Positions 26,565 through 35,747 of a stretch of DNA of 53,332 nucleotides are shown here, piece after piece (the stretch's first letter is position 1; each line of letters begins with the position of its first letter). The notes below the pieces were generated by a model that was not told where the DNA came from, searched no databases, and saw only the letters and a program-made list of their open reading frames with translations. A program made the position numbers and the translations under genes. This DNA is from Rhodothermales bacterium (GTDB taxonomy: Bacteria > Bacteroidota > Rhodothermia > Rhodothermales > JANQRZ01), in assembly GCA_039944855.1 (NCBI GenBank), contig JBDUXZ010000003.1:194169-247500 (forward strand), given 5' to 3'.

Positions 26565-27242
26565 TCACCTCAGCCAGAGCCGGAGCCGGAGTTCCAGCGC
26601 TCGGCTCCAACGTTGGTCAGCGTCGTACTGCTCGAACGACGGGAGAACATCGAGGTCATACCGAAACTCGAGGGTGAACCGCTCCGATAGATCGGCACCG
26701 ACTCCCATCGCCATACCGAACACGGAGGTCACGGGCCCGTTGAGTAGGTAGTCGTTGGAGGGGTCGCTCAAGCTCTTGCTGACGAGAACGTCTAGCCGGG
26801 GACCGATGAAGAGAAAACCAGCGCGAGGTCCGTCTGTAAGGACGTAGGCGAAGGAGCCCTCCAGCGTGACGTCCCACAGGCGTAACACGTTCGCTCCGTT
26901 TTCCCCCCCGAACTGCTGCCCTTTCTGCCGAAGGGCTACCTCGGCTGAGAGTCGTGTCCGTTCTCGGAGCCACTGTATCGTGAGCCCCGCGTTGAAGCCG
27001 AACACCTCGTCGTCCACAAAGGATGGCCCCTCGAACAGCTCCCTGTAGAGACCCGCTCGGGTAAGCCCGCCTACAGCCCCGATTCTTACGGACGGCTGCA
27101 CCGGGTCCGATGCCACCGAGAGGGTGTCTTGAGCAGAGGCGAGCTCAGACGCAGCGAGGGATAAAAGAAGGACCGTGAGCAGGCTGAGGAAACGCAAGCG
27201 GAGTGAGTCGTTAGTTGCGCCGAGGGTGTCGCGACGCTGCAT
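26565..27242 (-). CDS. Outer-membrane beta-barrel protein
   Basis: The product (225 aa) has a long signal sequence (polar N-region, then FLSLLTVLLLSLAASELASAQ) and a beta-rich body with alternating hydrophobic strands: GLTIQWLRERTRLSAEVALR, WDVTLEGSFAYVLTDGPRAG and VGADLSERFTLEFRYDLDVL. It ends ALELRLRLWLR. This is the layout of Bacteroidetes PorT/OMP_b-brl proteins; no ligand is known. The gene is less GC-rich than its neighbours. The 47-base gap to ribBA is AT-rich on its strand (TTTTATTTTG), perhaps its promoter, but a complete one is not clear. Confidence 0.78.
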   Translation of the reverse strand: MQRRDTLGATNDSLRLRFLSLLTVLLLSLAASELASAQDTLSVASDPVQPSVRIGAVGGLTRAGLYRELFEGPSFVDDEVFGFNAGLTIQWLRERTRLSAEVALRQKGQQFGGENGANVLRLWDVTLEGSFAYVLTDGPRAGFLFIGPRLDVLVSKSLSDPSNDYLLNGPVTSVFGMAMGVGADLSERFTLEFRYDLDVLPSFEQYDADQRWSRALELRLRLWLR

Positions 27243-27289
27243 AACAAATACTTACAAAATAAAACCCTATCCCCTCGCTGCGAAGTGCC

Positions 27290-28555
27290 TCACTCGTCGC
27301 CGAGGATCTCGCCGAGGACAGCCTCGTCGTGCGCGCTCGCATCGGCGAGGATGAGGTGGCCCATCCGGTCGCGCTTGGTCTGGAGGTAGGCGACGTTGTC
27401 CTCGTTCGGCGCGATCTCAATCGGCACGCGGTCGACGATCTCGAGGCCGTAGCCGCCGAGCCCGATCCGCTTCGTCGGGTTGTTCGTCATCAGCCGGAGC
27501 TTGCGGACGCCGAGGTCGCGGAGGATCTGGCAGCCGGTCCCGTAGTCGCGGTGGTCGGGCTGGAAGCCGAGCGCCTCGTTCGCCTCGACGGTGTCGAGCC
27601 CCTCCTCCTGCAGCTTATAGGCCCGGAGCTTGTTGATGAGCCCGATCCCGCGCCCCTCTTGCTTCATGTAGAGCACGACGCCCTGCCCCTCGCGCTCGAC
27701 CTGCCGGAGCGCCGTCGAGAGCTGGTCGCCGCAGTCGCAGCGGTTAGAGCCAAAGATGTCGCCGGTGACGCACTGGCTGTGGACGCGCACGAGCACAGGG
27801 TCGTCCTCCGTCCACTCGCCCTTCGCAAGCGCGAGATGCACCTCACCCGTCAGCACCTCTTCGTACGCGTGGAGCATGAACCGCCCGTACCTCGTCGGCA
27901 TCTCGACGCTGACGACGGGGCGGACGAGCTGCTCCGTCCGCATCCGGTACGCGATGAGGTCTTTGATGGTGATGAGCTTCATGTCGAACTCGTCCGCGAG
28001 GCGGCGGAGATCCCCTACGCGGGCCATCGTCCCGTCGTCGTTCATGATCTCGATGAGCACGCCGACGGGCGCGAACCCGGCGAGGCGCGCGAGGTCGACG
28101 GCGGCTTCGGTGTGACCGGCGCGGCGGAGGACACCGCCGGTCTGCGCGCGGAGCGGGAAGATGTGGCCGGGCCGAGCAAACTCCGTCGCGGGCGTCGTGG
28201 CGTCGGCGAGGGCGCGGATCGTCTTCGCGCGGTCGGCGGCCGAGATGCCGGTTGTCGTGCCCTGATTGTAATCGACAGAGACGGTGAACGGCGTGTCGTA
28301 GAGCGAGGTGTTCACCTGCTCCATCATCGGGAGCTTGAGGGCGACCGCGCGCTCGGCGGTTAGCGGGACGCACATCAGCCCGCGCCCGTACTTCGTCATG
28401 AAGTTGACGAGCTCCGGCGTCATCGCCTCGGCCGCGCCGATGAAGTCGCCTTCGTTCTCCCGGTCCTCGTCGTCCACGACGATCACGAGGCGGCCGTCCC
28501 GGAGGTCGGCGAGGGCGTCTTCGATCCGGTCAAACAGGGGTCGGTCGGTCATCAT
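27290..28555 (-). CDS. ribBA: RibBA: DHBP synthase / GTP cyclohydrolase II
   Basis: This 421-residue fusion makes both early riboflavin precursors. The N-terminal DHBP synthase (about 1-205) has [25 protein letters not shown] and [29 protein letters not shown]. The C-terminal GTP cyclohydrolase II has [20 protein letters not shown] with all three zinc cysteines, [18 protein letters not shown] and [12 protein letters not shown]. Both active sites look intact. Two adjacent ATGs (28555, 28552) are possible; a GGAG lies just upstream and fits the second slightly better. No FMN riboswitch is recognisable upstream, where yajC ends 90 bases away. Confidence 0.96.
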   Translation of the reverse strand: MMTDRPLFDRIEDALADLRDGRLVIVVDDEDRENEGDFIGAAEAMTPELVNFMTKYGRGLMCVPLTAERAVALKLPMMEQVNTSLYDTPFTVSVDYNQGTTTGISAADRAKTIRALADATTPATEFARPGHIFPLRAQTGGVLRRAGHTEAAVDLARLAGFAPVGVLIEIMNDDGTMARVGDLRRLADEFDMKLITIKDLIAYRMRTEQLVRPVVSVEMPTRYGRFMLHAYEEVLTGEVHLALAKGEWTEDDPVLVRVHSQCVTGDIFGSNRCDCGDQLSTALRQVEREGQGVVLYMKQEGRGIGLINKLRAYKLQEEGLDTVEANEALGFQPDHRDYGTGCQILRDLGVRKLRLMTNNPTKRIGLGGYGLEIVDRVPIEIAPNEDNVAYLQTKRDRMGHLILADASAHDEAVLGEILGDE

Positions 28556-28644
28556 AGCTCCGCGCTGGTGTGCCGGTTCAACGGGGCCCGCAGTGTCGGG
28601 TTCAGCCCGACGGGTGAAGGGTCCGGGGAAAAGACCCCGTCCCG

Positions 28645-28971
28645 CTACTCCTTCGTCGCGACGGAGGCGATGGCGGCCTTGTCGAAGCGGAGCTTGACGT
28701 TCTCGTCCACCTCGGCCAGCACGCTCGTCTCGTCGACCTTCGTCACGGTGGCGTGGACGCCGCCGATGGTCACGATCCGGTCGCCTTTCTTGACGGCGCT
28801 GATCATCGTCTTCCGCGTGTCCTCGCGCTTCTTCTGCGGGCGGATGATGAAGAAGTAGAAGACGATGAAGACGAGCAGGAACGGCAGGAACAGCGACGCG
28901 AGGCCGCCGCCGCCGCCTTCGGGGGGCGGGCCGCTGAGGAGGAAGACGTGGAGCGCGAGCACGGTGGTCAT
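28645..28971 (-). CDS. yajC: Preprotein translocase subunit YajC
   Basis: The product (108 aa) accompanies SecDF in the inner membrane. After a short Gly/Pro-rich N-terminus there is one helix [19 protein letters not shown], then the diagnostic [20 protein letters not shown] and a small cytoplasmic domain [19 protein letters not shown]. It has normal length. secD/secF and tgt, frequent neighbours elsewhere, are not beside it. ribBA follows on the same strand. The 285 bases upstream (28972-29256), divergent from a lipoprotein gene, hold no clear promoter. Confidence 0.96.
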   Translation of the reverse strand: MTTVLALHVFLLSGPPPEGGGGGLASLFLPFLLVFIVFYFFIIRPQKKREDTRKTMISAVKKGDRIVTIGGVHATVTKVDETSVLAEVDENVKLRFDKAAIASVATKE

Positions 28972-29256
28972 AACCAGGTGGGGGTGATGGATGGGGCGCT
29001 CGAAGATACGACCGCAACCACGTGCTCACCCCGCCTCCCAGCCGTCTTCAACCGTTCGATAGGCGCTTGTGGACCGATCTCTTGACGCGATTCCCTTTTA
29101 TCCCCAAAAAGGTTAGCGCCCCCTCTTCATCTCCGATAGCGGCTGCAACGATTCGTCCCTCGCCCTGCCGACCCGTCGGTGCGACGGCGATGTGCGAACC
29201 TCTGACCGGTACCGGCCAGGGTCGCATTCACTCCAAAACGCCCTACCCCCAACACT

Positions 29257-29766
29257 ATGCGTATTCTCATCGCCCTCTTCAGCTTCGGCGCCCTCGCCCT
29301 CAGCGGTTGTGCCGATGGCCTCACCGGCCCCGAGTCGGACCTCGTCTCCACCCCCGTTCAGGCCGTCGAGCGCGCCGCGGACGTCCCGACCGCCGTGGAT
29401 GTACCGGGCGCCGAGCCCAGCCTCTACGCTTCGTGGGTCGGGTCGGACGACCAGGTCAAGTACGAGCTCACGTTCATCCAGGACGAGGCGGCCCCGTTCC
29501 GCGCCGAGTCCGCCTTCGTCGGCTCTGGCATGTGCTCCTCGAATGACGCGACCGAGATCATGGAGATCTCCCAGCAGGCTCCCGAGTGCTTCGTCCACTC
29601 CGGCTCGTTCGAAGACGAGGCCCTCTCGTTCTCGATCGAAGACTCGAGCGGTGAGGTCATCGCCAAAGCCTACGGCAAAGCGGCGCCCGACTTCTCCGTG
29701 CTGACCGTCGGCTTCTACTACGCGGACGGTAGCGAGTCCATCGTGACGCTCATGCCCGCCGAGTAG
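29257..29766 (+). CDS. Hypothetical lipoprotein
   Basis: This 169-residue protein has a lipoprotein signal ALALSGC (Cys18) followed by a Pro/Val/Thr linker and a small domain with two cysteines (about 93 and 109). The segment ELTFIQDEAAPFRAE and the final FYYADGSESIVTLMP suggest short beta strands. I recognise no family. It is flanked by a strong terminator just downstream, so it seems to be transcribed alone. Confidence 0.72.
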   Translation: MRILIALFSFGALALSGCADGLTGPESDLVSTPVQAVERAADVPTAVDVPGAEPSLYASWVGSDDQVKYELTFIQDEAAPFRAESAFVGSGMCSSNDATEIMEISQQAPECFVHSGSFEDEALSFSIEDSSGEVIAKAYGKAAPDFSVLTVGFYYADGSESIVTLMPAE

Positions 29767-29790
29767 CACGGCGCAGTTCATAGTTCTGCG

Positions 29791-29825
29791 GCGAGCGCCC
29801 GTGATCAGCAGTCACGGGCGCTCGC
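29791..29825 (+). terminator. Rho-independent terminator, 14-bp perfect stem
   Basis: GCGAGCGCCCGTGA (29791-29804) pairs with TCACGGGCGCTCGC (29812-29825) around the loop TCAGCAG. TCTGTGTTT follows on the plus strand. It begins 25 bases after the lipoprotein stop and ends 8 bases before the stop of the convergent FAD monooxygenase gene, so it may serve both. Confidence 0.85.
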
Positions 29826-29832
29826 TCTGTGT

Positions 29833-31092
29833 TTAGGCTGCCTCCGCTTCGAAGGCAGGCTCGCGCAGCCCGACGGCCGGCGGCAAAGCGCGGGACGCTA
29901 TCCCCCGCCACCGACCGTACGCGATGAGGCGCGACACCACCCCGCGGAGCGTCGGCTGCGCCATGAGCCAGCGGACCGGCCCTGGCAGGCGGGGCTGCTC
30001 GGCGCTCAGCATCGGAGCGAGGACGAAGCGGTGGGCGATGGTTTGCATCCGCTGGATCCGGCGCACGGGCCGCTCACGGGCCCGCTGCACGGCGCGGAGG
30101 TCATGCGTACGAGCATCACCTGCCTGTAGCCCCTCGGCGAGTATCTCGGCGGCACACGCCGCGTCCTGAATGGCGAGGTTGATCCCGACCATCCCGACCG
30201 GACTCATCGCGTGCGCGGCGTCGCCGAGGCAGAGCAAGCCAGGGCGATACCAGCGGCGGAGCCGGTCTACCTCGACGCCGAGCAGCGCCATCTGCTTCCA
30301 GTCCGTCAGCGCATCGAGCCGGTCGGCGAACTCGGGGGCCGTCGCGGCCACGGCATCGCGGAATGCGTCGAGGCCACGGTCGCGAAGGGCAGGGAAGCTG
30401 CCCTTTCGGAGGATCGCGCCGACCTGCCAGTGCGTCCCGGCGTCCATCAGCGCGAGCATCGCGCCGCGCCCGAAGCGGAAGTACGCCCCCGCCTGCCGGT
30501 CGTCGTCGGCCGCGCGCGGCAGCGTGAACCACAGCACGTCGATGGGCACGCCGTAGCGCTTGACCGCCAGCCCCGCCTCGGCCCGGACAACCGAGTTTCG
30601 CCCGTCGCAGGCGACGGTGAGCGGCGCACGGAGTTCGTGGCGCTCGCCGTCGCGCTCGTAGACCACGCCGCGCACCGCGTCGCCCTCCCAGACCAGCCCC
30701 TGCACGTCGGCGCCGGTGATGAGCCGGGCGTGGGGGTAGCGGGCGACTTCGGCGAAGAGGAACGGCAGGAAGTCCGCCTGCTGCATCAGCAGGATGAACG
30801 GAAACGCGCTGTCGAGATCCCTGAACTCCGCGAAGCGGACGGCGCCCGCCGCGTCGACGGCGGTGAAGTGGGTCGTCTTCGCGTGGGGCAGCGCGAGGAC
30901 CCGATCGGCCAACCCGAGTCCATCGAGCAGTTCCAGCACGGCCGGGTTGAGCGTGTTGCCGCGGAAGCTACGGTCGAGGTCGGTGTGCTTTTCGAGGACG
31001 GTGACGGGGACGCCGCGGCGGGCGAGCAGCAGGGCCAGCACGGCCCCGGCAGGGCCGCCGCCGACGATGAGGCAGGAAGGGTCAGGAGGCAT
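29833..31092 (-). CDS. FAD-dependent monooxygenase-like oxidoreductase (PF01494 type)
   Basis: This protein (419 aa) has the N-terminal GGGPAGAVLALLLARRG nucleotide fold, the DG motif ACDGRNSVVR and the second FAD motif CLGDAAHAMSPVGMVGINLA, the three signatures of aromatic-ring hydroxylase-like flavoproteins (PHBH family). The C-terminus is Arg-rich and lacks a known extra domain. The substrate cannot be inferred. It is 32 bases downstream of the geranylgeranyl-reductase-like gene in the same orientation, so they may share a transcript and perhaps a lipid or quinone pathway. Confidence 0.88.
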   Translation of the reverse strand: MPPDPSCLIVGGGPAGAVLALLLARRGVPVTVLEKHTDLDRSFRGNTLNPAVLELLDGLGLADRVLALPHAKTTHFTAVDAAGAVRFAEFRDLDSAFPFILLMQQADFLPFLFAEVARYPHARLITGADVQGLVWEGDAVRGVVYERDGERHELRAPLTVACDGRNSVVRAEAGLAVKRYGVPIDVLWFTLPRAADDDRQAGAYFRFGRGAMLALMDAGTHWQVGAILRKGSFPALRDRGLDAFRDAVAATAPEFADRLDALTDWKQMALLGVEVDRLRRWYRPGLLCLGDAAHAMSPVGMVGINLAIQDAACAAEILAEGLQAGDARTHDLRAVQRARERPVRRIQRMQTIAHRFVLAPMLSAEQPRLPGPVRWLMAQPTLRGVVSRLIAYGRWRGIASRALPPAVGLREPAFEAEAA

Positions 31093-31124
31093 GCGCCTTC
31101 AACGCGCCGCCTCTACCGGGTTTC

Positions 31125-32351
31125 CTACGCCGTGAGCACGCGGAGGTAGAACAGCGGGGAGACGAGCTTCTGCCGCTGGCTCTCGTCGTCGAACATGGCC
31201 GAGATCGCGTCGGCGAGTTCGTGGGAACGGCTGGCCTTCTGGATGACCTTGTTGAGCAGCCACTTGAAGTTGCCGAGCCGCTGCATGGCGTGGCTCAGCT
31301 TGAGCTCGTCGCCGAGGTAGCTCAGCACGGCGTCTTCGTACCCTTTGAGGTGCGCCGCCGAGTAGTTGTTGAACGACTTCGCGTAGCCGGCCCACTCGGC
31401 GGCCTTCTCGCCCGAGACCATCGCATTCCCGATGCCCTCGCCCGTGAACGGGTCGATGAGGCTCGCCGCGTCGCCGAGGAGCAGCCAGCCGTCGCCGTGC
31501 ATCGTGCGCGGCTTCGAGCCGAGCGGGAGGCCCCAGCCCTGCACCTTCCCGACGCGCTCGGCGTTCTCGAACCGGTGGCGGAAACGGGGGTGGTCGACGA
31601 GGACGTCGAGGAGCGGCTTGAGCTTGATGTCTTTCTTCTTGATCACGCTCGAAAGCATACCCACGCCGACGTTCGCCATCCCGTTCGCCATCGGGAAGAT
31701 CCAGAAGTAGCCGGGGATGGCTTCGTCCACGAAGTGGATTTCGACGTGGTTGCGCTCGTGGAAACCGGTCACGCCTTTGTAGTACGATCGGAGCCCGGCG
31801 CAGTAGTGCTTCTCGTCGAGTTGGTCCATCCCGAGCGCGCGGACGACGGTGGAGTAGGGCCCGTCGGCCCCGATCGTGAGCGGAGCGCGGACTTCCTTCG
31901 TCTCGCCCTCGTGCTCTACCTCGGCCCCGAGTACACGGCCGGCGTCGTCCATGATCAGCCCGGTGACTTTGGCGTTCTGCCAGATCTCGACGCCGGCTTT
32001 CACGGCCTGCTCGAAGACGATCTGGTCGAACTCCAGCCGGGCGCACACGAAGCCGGGCGCGACGGGCTGATCGAGCATCTTCGTGAACGGGATCGCGACT
32101 TCGTCGCCGAACGGACCGCTGAAGGTCACGCCCCAGCTCCCGATCTGCTCGGCGGCCACCATGTCGTCCATCATCCCGAGCCGCTTCATCACGTCGACGC
32201 TTTTGCCGGAGATCGCGTCGCCGCAGATCTTGTCGCGGGGAAACGTATCCTTGTCGAGGAGGAGCGGGCGGAGGCCGGCGCGGGCCATGAAGGCGGCGGC
32301 GGTGGCGCCGCCGGGTCCGGCCCCGACGATGATGGCGTCGTACGAAGACAT
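31125..32351 (-). CDS. Geranylgeranyl-reductase-family FAD oxidoreductase
   Basis: This protein (408 aa) has YDAIIVGAGPGGATAAAFMARAG, then DKDTFPRDKICGDAISGKSV with the family's conserved KxCG. It also has GADGPYSTVVRALGM and LLLGDAASLIDPFTGEGIG. These blocks define the geranylgeranyl reductase family, which saturates isoprenoid chains of quinones, chlorophylls or archaeal-type lipids. In a heterotrophic bacterium menaquinone-chain reduction is a reasonable guess. The small SRP RNA gene lies just upstream. Confidence 0.9.
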   Translation of the reverse strand: MSSYDAIIVGAGPGGATAAAFMARAGLRPLLLDKDTFPRDKICGDAISGKSVDVMKRLGMMDDMVAAEQIGSWGVTFSGPFGDEVAIPFTKMLDQPVAPGFVCARLEFDQIVFEQAVKAGVEIWQNAKVTGLIMDDAGRVLGAEVEHEGETKEVRAPLTIGADGPYSTVVRALGMDQLDEKHYCAGLRSYYKGVTGFHERNHVEIHFVDEAIPGYFWIFPMANGMANVGVGMLSSVIKKKDIKLKPLLDVLVDHPRFRHRFENAERVGKVQGWGLPLGSKPRTMHGDGWLLLGDAASLIDPFTGEGIGNAMVSGEKAAEWAGYAKSFNNYSAAHLKGYEDAVLSYLGDELKLSHAMQRLGNFKWLLNKVIQKASRSHELADAISAMFDDESQRQKLVSPLFYLRVLTA

Positions 32352-32419
32352 AGCTATTGGGCGGTTCGCGAAAAAGAGAGCGGCGGGAAGCTACGACGGG
32401 GCGCCGCGGGCGGCATAAA

Positions 32420-32532
32420 CGAAATAAGGGCAAGCGACCCGCATCGCGCCGCTACGACCCTCTACCGCTGCTGCCTTCCGGCCCTGACGGAGTTCGAGGG
32501 GAGCTGGCCGTACGGGACTTGCCCTTATTTCG
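32420..32532 (-). ncRNA. ffs: Signal recognition particle RNA, small bacterial (4.5S-like) type
   Basis: On the minus strand the domain IV core reads GTCAGGGCCGGAAGGCAGCA, the nearly invariant helix-8 sequence that binds Ffh, followed by GCGGTAGAGGG. The 5' segment CGAAATAAGGGCAAG and the 3' segment CTTGCCCTTATTTCG are perfect reverse complements, forming the closing stem of a hairpin of about 113 nt. The ends are set from this stem and are good to a few bases. No Alu domain is visible. The following 104 bases up to priA contain nothing else that I can support. Confidence 0.95.
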
Positions 32533-32636
32533 TCGACGGGCCCACTCGCGTAGGCGATCGACTAATAACCAGTGATCGCAATATACGGCGGCCTCCGCCC
32601 TTTCGGTTCCCGCCGTGCGAACTTCAACCGTTGTTC

Positions 32637-35099
32637 CTACAAGAGCCCGACCGGGTCCACATCGATATTGATGCGGACGCCCTTCGGCGGGCTCCCGAAC
32701 TGCTCGTTCACGGCGCGGACGAGACGAGGGAGCGCGTACGCATGCTGCGACGGCGTCCCTTTGAGGATCGTGTGGAAGCGGTACTGCTTCTTCACCCGGC
32801 CGATGAACGCGGGGTTCGGGCCGAGCACTTCGGTGCCGCCGGCCTGCGTCTGCGCCGCACGCTGGAGCAGCCGCGTCCACCGCTCCGCCACGGCCTGCAC
32901 GCCGCGCTCGTCCGGCCCTTTGAACTCGACGCCGACGAGCCGGCCGAAGGGCGGATAGCCGAGCGCCTTCCGGTCCGGCATCTCGGTGCGGAGGAAGCCG
33001 AGGAAATCGTGCTCGGCGGCGCATCCGAGCGCGGCGTTCTCCGGGCTCCGCGTTTGGAGGATGACCTCACCGCGAAGCGCCCCCCTACCAGCCCGGCCCG
33101 CGACCTGCATCAGCAGTTGGAACGTCCGCTCCGCCGAGCGGAAGTCCGGCAGCAGCAGCCCCGTGTCGGCATCGACGACGCCGACGAGCGTGACGCGGTC
33201 GAAGTCGAGCCCTTTCGCGACCATTTGCGTGCCGATGAGGATGTCGGCGTCGCCCCGGCCGAAGGCGTCGAGGATCTTCTGGTGCGCGTTCTTCCGGGAG
33301 GTGGTGTCGAGGTCCATCCGCAGCACGCGGGCGTCGGGGAAGACGGCGGCGAGTTCCTCTTCGACGCGCTGCGTTCCGGCCCCGAGCTGCGCGAGGTCCG
33401 CCGATCCACACTGTGGACAGGCTGTGGGTAAGGGTTCGACGCGGCCGCAGTAGTGGCAGCGGAGGTGGCGGTGGCTTTTGTGAAACGTGAGGCTGACGGC
33501 GCAGTCGCGGCAGTGCGGCGTCCACCCGCAGTCGTCGCACGTGACCACGGGGCTGTAGCCGCGCCGGTTCTGCAACAGGATGATGCCTTCGCCTTTCGCG
33601 AGCCGGTCGCGGATGGCCTCGCGGAGCGGGTGCGAGAGCGCGCCCTTCAGCCGCCGCACCTTCTTCTCCCACGTCAAGTCGACGATTTCGACGGGCGGAA
33701 GCTCGGCCGCGTCGCCCCCGTCGATGGGCACGCGGGCGGGCATGCGGAGGAGGGTGTACTTGCCGGACTTCGCGTTGAGGTAGCTCTCGAGACTCGGCGT
33801 GGCGCTGCCGAGGACGCAGACGGCCCCTTCGAGGTGCGCCCGCATCACGGCGACGTCGCGGGCGTGGTAGCGCGGCGCGGGGTCGAACTGTTTATAACTC
33901 GCCTCGTGCTCCTCATCGACAACGACGAGCCCGACGTTGGTGAGCGGCGCGAAGATGGCGGAGCGCGGCCCGATGGCGACGGTGAACCGGCCGCTCTGGA
34001 GGTGGCGCCACGCGTCGTAGCGCTCGCCCGCGCTCATCCGCGAGTGGAGCACGGCCACGCGGTCGCCGAAGTGGGCGCGGAAGCGGCGGACGGTCTGCGG
34101 CGTGAGCGCGATCTCGGGGACGAGCACGATCCCGGTCCGCCCCTGCGCGAGCGTCTGCTTGAGCGCTTGGAGGTAGACCTCGGTCTTGCCGCTGCCCGTG
34201 ATGCCGTGGAGCAGGAACGTCTTCGCCTCGCGCGCTTCGAGCGCTTCGCCGATCTGCGCAAGGGCCGTCGTCTGCCCGGCGTGGAGCGCGTGGATCGGCG
34301 GCGGCGCGGGCTCCGGTTCGGCGTCGAACGGCGTGCGGATCGCCTCTCGCTCGCTCCGCTCGACGAGCCCTTTCTCGACGAGGCTCTTCACCGTCGCGCT
34401 CGACGCGCCGGTCGCGGCGAGCACGTCGGCCTGCCGGGGCTCGGCCTCGCCGTCGCTGCTAAGCCGGGCGAGCGTTTCGACGACGGCCGTCTGCTTCGCC
34501 CCGCGCAGTGAGCTGGCGACCTCGGTCGCGTCGATCCCGTCGGCGAGCCGGAGGTGCCACTCGGTTTTGACCGACGCCGACGGCGGAGCCATCTCTTTCT
34601 CGATGCGAACGAGTTCGTCGCGTTCGAGCCGCCGCAGCAGGCTCGCCGTCGCGCCCTTCACCCCGTTCTGCAACGAGCCCACCGGCTGCGGTCCACCCGC
34701 GTCGAGCGCGTCGAGCACACGCCGCGCCGCGCCATTCAGTTCGAGCGCGGGCCGCTCCGTCCGATGCACCACGCGTTGGCTCTCGACCGTCGCGCCGGCG
34801 GGAAGCGCTGCCTTCAGCACCTCGCCCCATGCGCAGACGTAGTACGCCGCGATCCATTTCGTCAGCCGCAGCAACACGGGCGAGAACGACGGCGCCTCGT
34901 CGAGCACGTCGCGGAGCGGCTTGAGCCGGTCGCCGCTCCCCTCGCCTCGCGCAGCGATCACGCCCGTCAGCGTGCGCGGCCCGAACGGGACGACGACGCG
35001 CGCACCGGGGACGGCCTCCGCCTCGAACTCCGCCGGGACGAGGTACGTGTAGACCTTATCGACGGGGGTGAGCGGGACGACGCGGGCGGTGGCGGGCAT
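32637..35099 (-). CDS. priA: Primosomal protein N' (replication restart helicase PriA)
   Basis: This 820-residue superfamily 2 helicase restarts collapsed forks by loading DnaB. Residues about 1-100 are the 3' DNA-end-binding domain (VVPLTPVDKVYTYLVP, VVVPFGPRTLTGV). The helicase follows with Walker A HGITGSGKTEVYLQ and DEEH box VVVDEEHEASYKQ. It has the zinc-binding insert with paired cysteines: CDDCGWTPHCRDC, CHYCG and CPQCG. Motif V/VI are QMVAKGLDFDRVTLVG and QVAGRAGRG. It has normal length; all key residues appear intact. Confidence 0.97.
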   Translation of the reverse strand: MPATARVVPLTPVDKVYTYLVPAEFEAEAVPGARVVVPFGPRTLTGVIAARGEGSGDRLKPLRDVLDEAPSFSPVLLRLTKWIAAYYVCAWGEVLKAALPAGATVESQRVVHRTERPALELNGAARRVLDALDAGGPQPVGSLQNGVKGATASLLRRLERDELVRIEKEMAPPSASVKTEWHLRLADGIDATEVASSLRGAKQTAVVETLARLSSDGEAEPRQADVLAATGASSATVKSLVEKGLVERSEREAIRTPFDAEPEPAPPPIHALHAGQTTALAQIGEALEAREAKTFLLHGITGSGKTEVYLQALKQTLAQGRTGIVLVPEIALTPQTVRRFRAHFGDRVAVLHSRMSAGERYDAWRHLQSGRFTVAIGPRSAIFAPLTNVGLVVVDEEHEASYKQFDPAPRYHARDVAVMRAHLEGAVCVLGSATPSLESYLNAKSGKYTLLRMPARVPIDGGDAAELPPVEIVDLTWEKKVRRLKGALSHPLREAIRDRLAKGEGIILLQNRRGYSPVVTCDDCGWTPHCRDCAVSLTFHKSHRHLRCHYCGRVEPLPTACPQCGSADLAQLGAGTQRVEEELAAVFPDARVLRMDLDTTSRKNAHQKILDAFGRGDADILIGTQMVAKGLDFDRVTLVGVVDADTGLLLPDFRSAERTFQLLMQVAGRAGRGALRGEVILQTRSPENAALGCAAEHDFLGFLRTEMPDRKALGYPPFGRLVGVEFKGPDERGVQAVAERWTRLLQRAAQTQAGGTEVLGPNPAFIGRVKKQYRFHTILKGTPSQHAYALPRLVRAVNEQFGSPPKGVRINIDVDPVGLL

Positions 35100-35167
35100 G
35101 GGCAGCGATGGGTTCGCCCGCGAATCTACGATGCCTCAGCGCCTGTCCCCGTGATAATCCAGCGCGA

Positions 35168-35614
35168 CTACGCAGCGATGCGGCGCGGCAGCCGCACGAC
35201 GTTGAGCCAGAACGACTCGATCGCCCGCACCACCTTTACGAGCTCGTCGAGATCGCCCGGCTTCGTGATGTAGCAGTTGGCGTAGCGGTCGTACGCCCGC
35301 TCGATGTCCTCGCGCGCCGAGGACGACGTGAACACGATGACGGGGACGAGGCGAAGGTCCGCGTCTTTTTTCATCTCTTCCAGCACTTCGTGGCCACTCT
35401 TTTTGGGCATGTTGAGGTCTAGCAGGACGAGGTCCGCGAGCGGGACGTCGGCTTGCTCGTCCTCGCGCCGCAGGAAGCGCATCGCCTCCTCGCCGTCGCG
35501 AGCGACGTGCAAGTTGACGGGAAACGAGGTGTCCCGAAGTGCCTCTTTGGCTAGTTCCACGTCGCCCGGATTGTCTTCCACGATGAGCACTTCGATTGGG
35601 GTATTGTCACCCAT
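35168..35614 (-). CDS. Single-domain response regulator (Rcp1/CheY-like)
   Basis: This 148-residue receiver has acidic pocket VEDN, phospho-acceptor D66 in LVLLDLNMPKKSG, the switch Ser/Thr region VIVFTSSS and the invariant Lys in ITKPGDL. The DLNMPKKSG pattern and the extended alpha4-loop are those of the Rcp1 group that pairs with phytochrome-like or PAS kinases. It has no output domain. ATG 35614 has a GAGG ribosome site 8 bases away. No kinase is adjacent; the 7TM-PAS kinase at 17.2 kb is a possible but unproved partner. The 133-base gap to the rpe stop holds a small inverted repeat GGTGTC/GACACC. Confidence 0.93.
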   Translation of the reverse strand: MGDNTPIEVLIVEDNPGDVELAKEALRDTSFPVNLHVARDGEEAMRFLRREDEQADVPLADLVLLDLNMPKKSGHEVLEEMKKDADLRLVPVIVFTSSSAREDIERAYDRYANCYITKPGDLDELVKVVRAIESFWLNVVRLPRRIAA

Positions 35615-35747
35615 GTCCTGCCTCAACTAGATGTGATATGGACGGAGCCCAGGACGGTGTCACATAAAGAGGACACCCAGGAGAAGAGCGGGCTGCGCTA
35701 GACGCCCTCGCGGGCGCGCTCAAGAGATCTGCAATGGCTGTGCCGGC

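Noticed and set aside
29022-29256. TTGACG at about 29083 as a -35 element for the lipoprotein gene
   Set aside because: No acceptable -10 element lies 16-18 bases downstream, only CAAAAA and GC-rich sequence.
35627-35747. Small inverted repeat GGTGTC/GACACC between the response regulator and rpe as an operator
   Set aside because: The arms are only 6 bases and occur once; there is no regulator to link to it.
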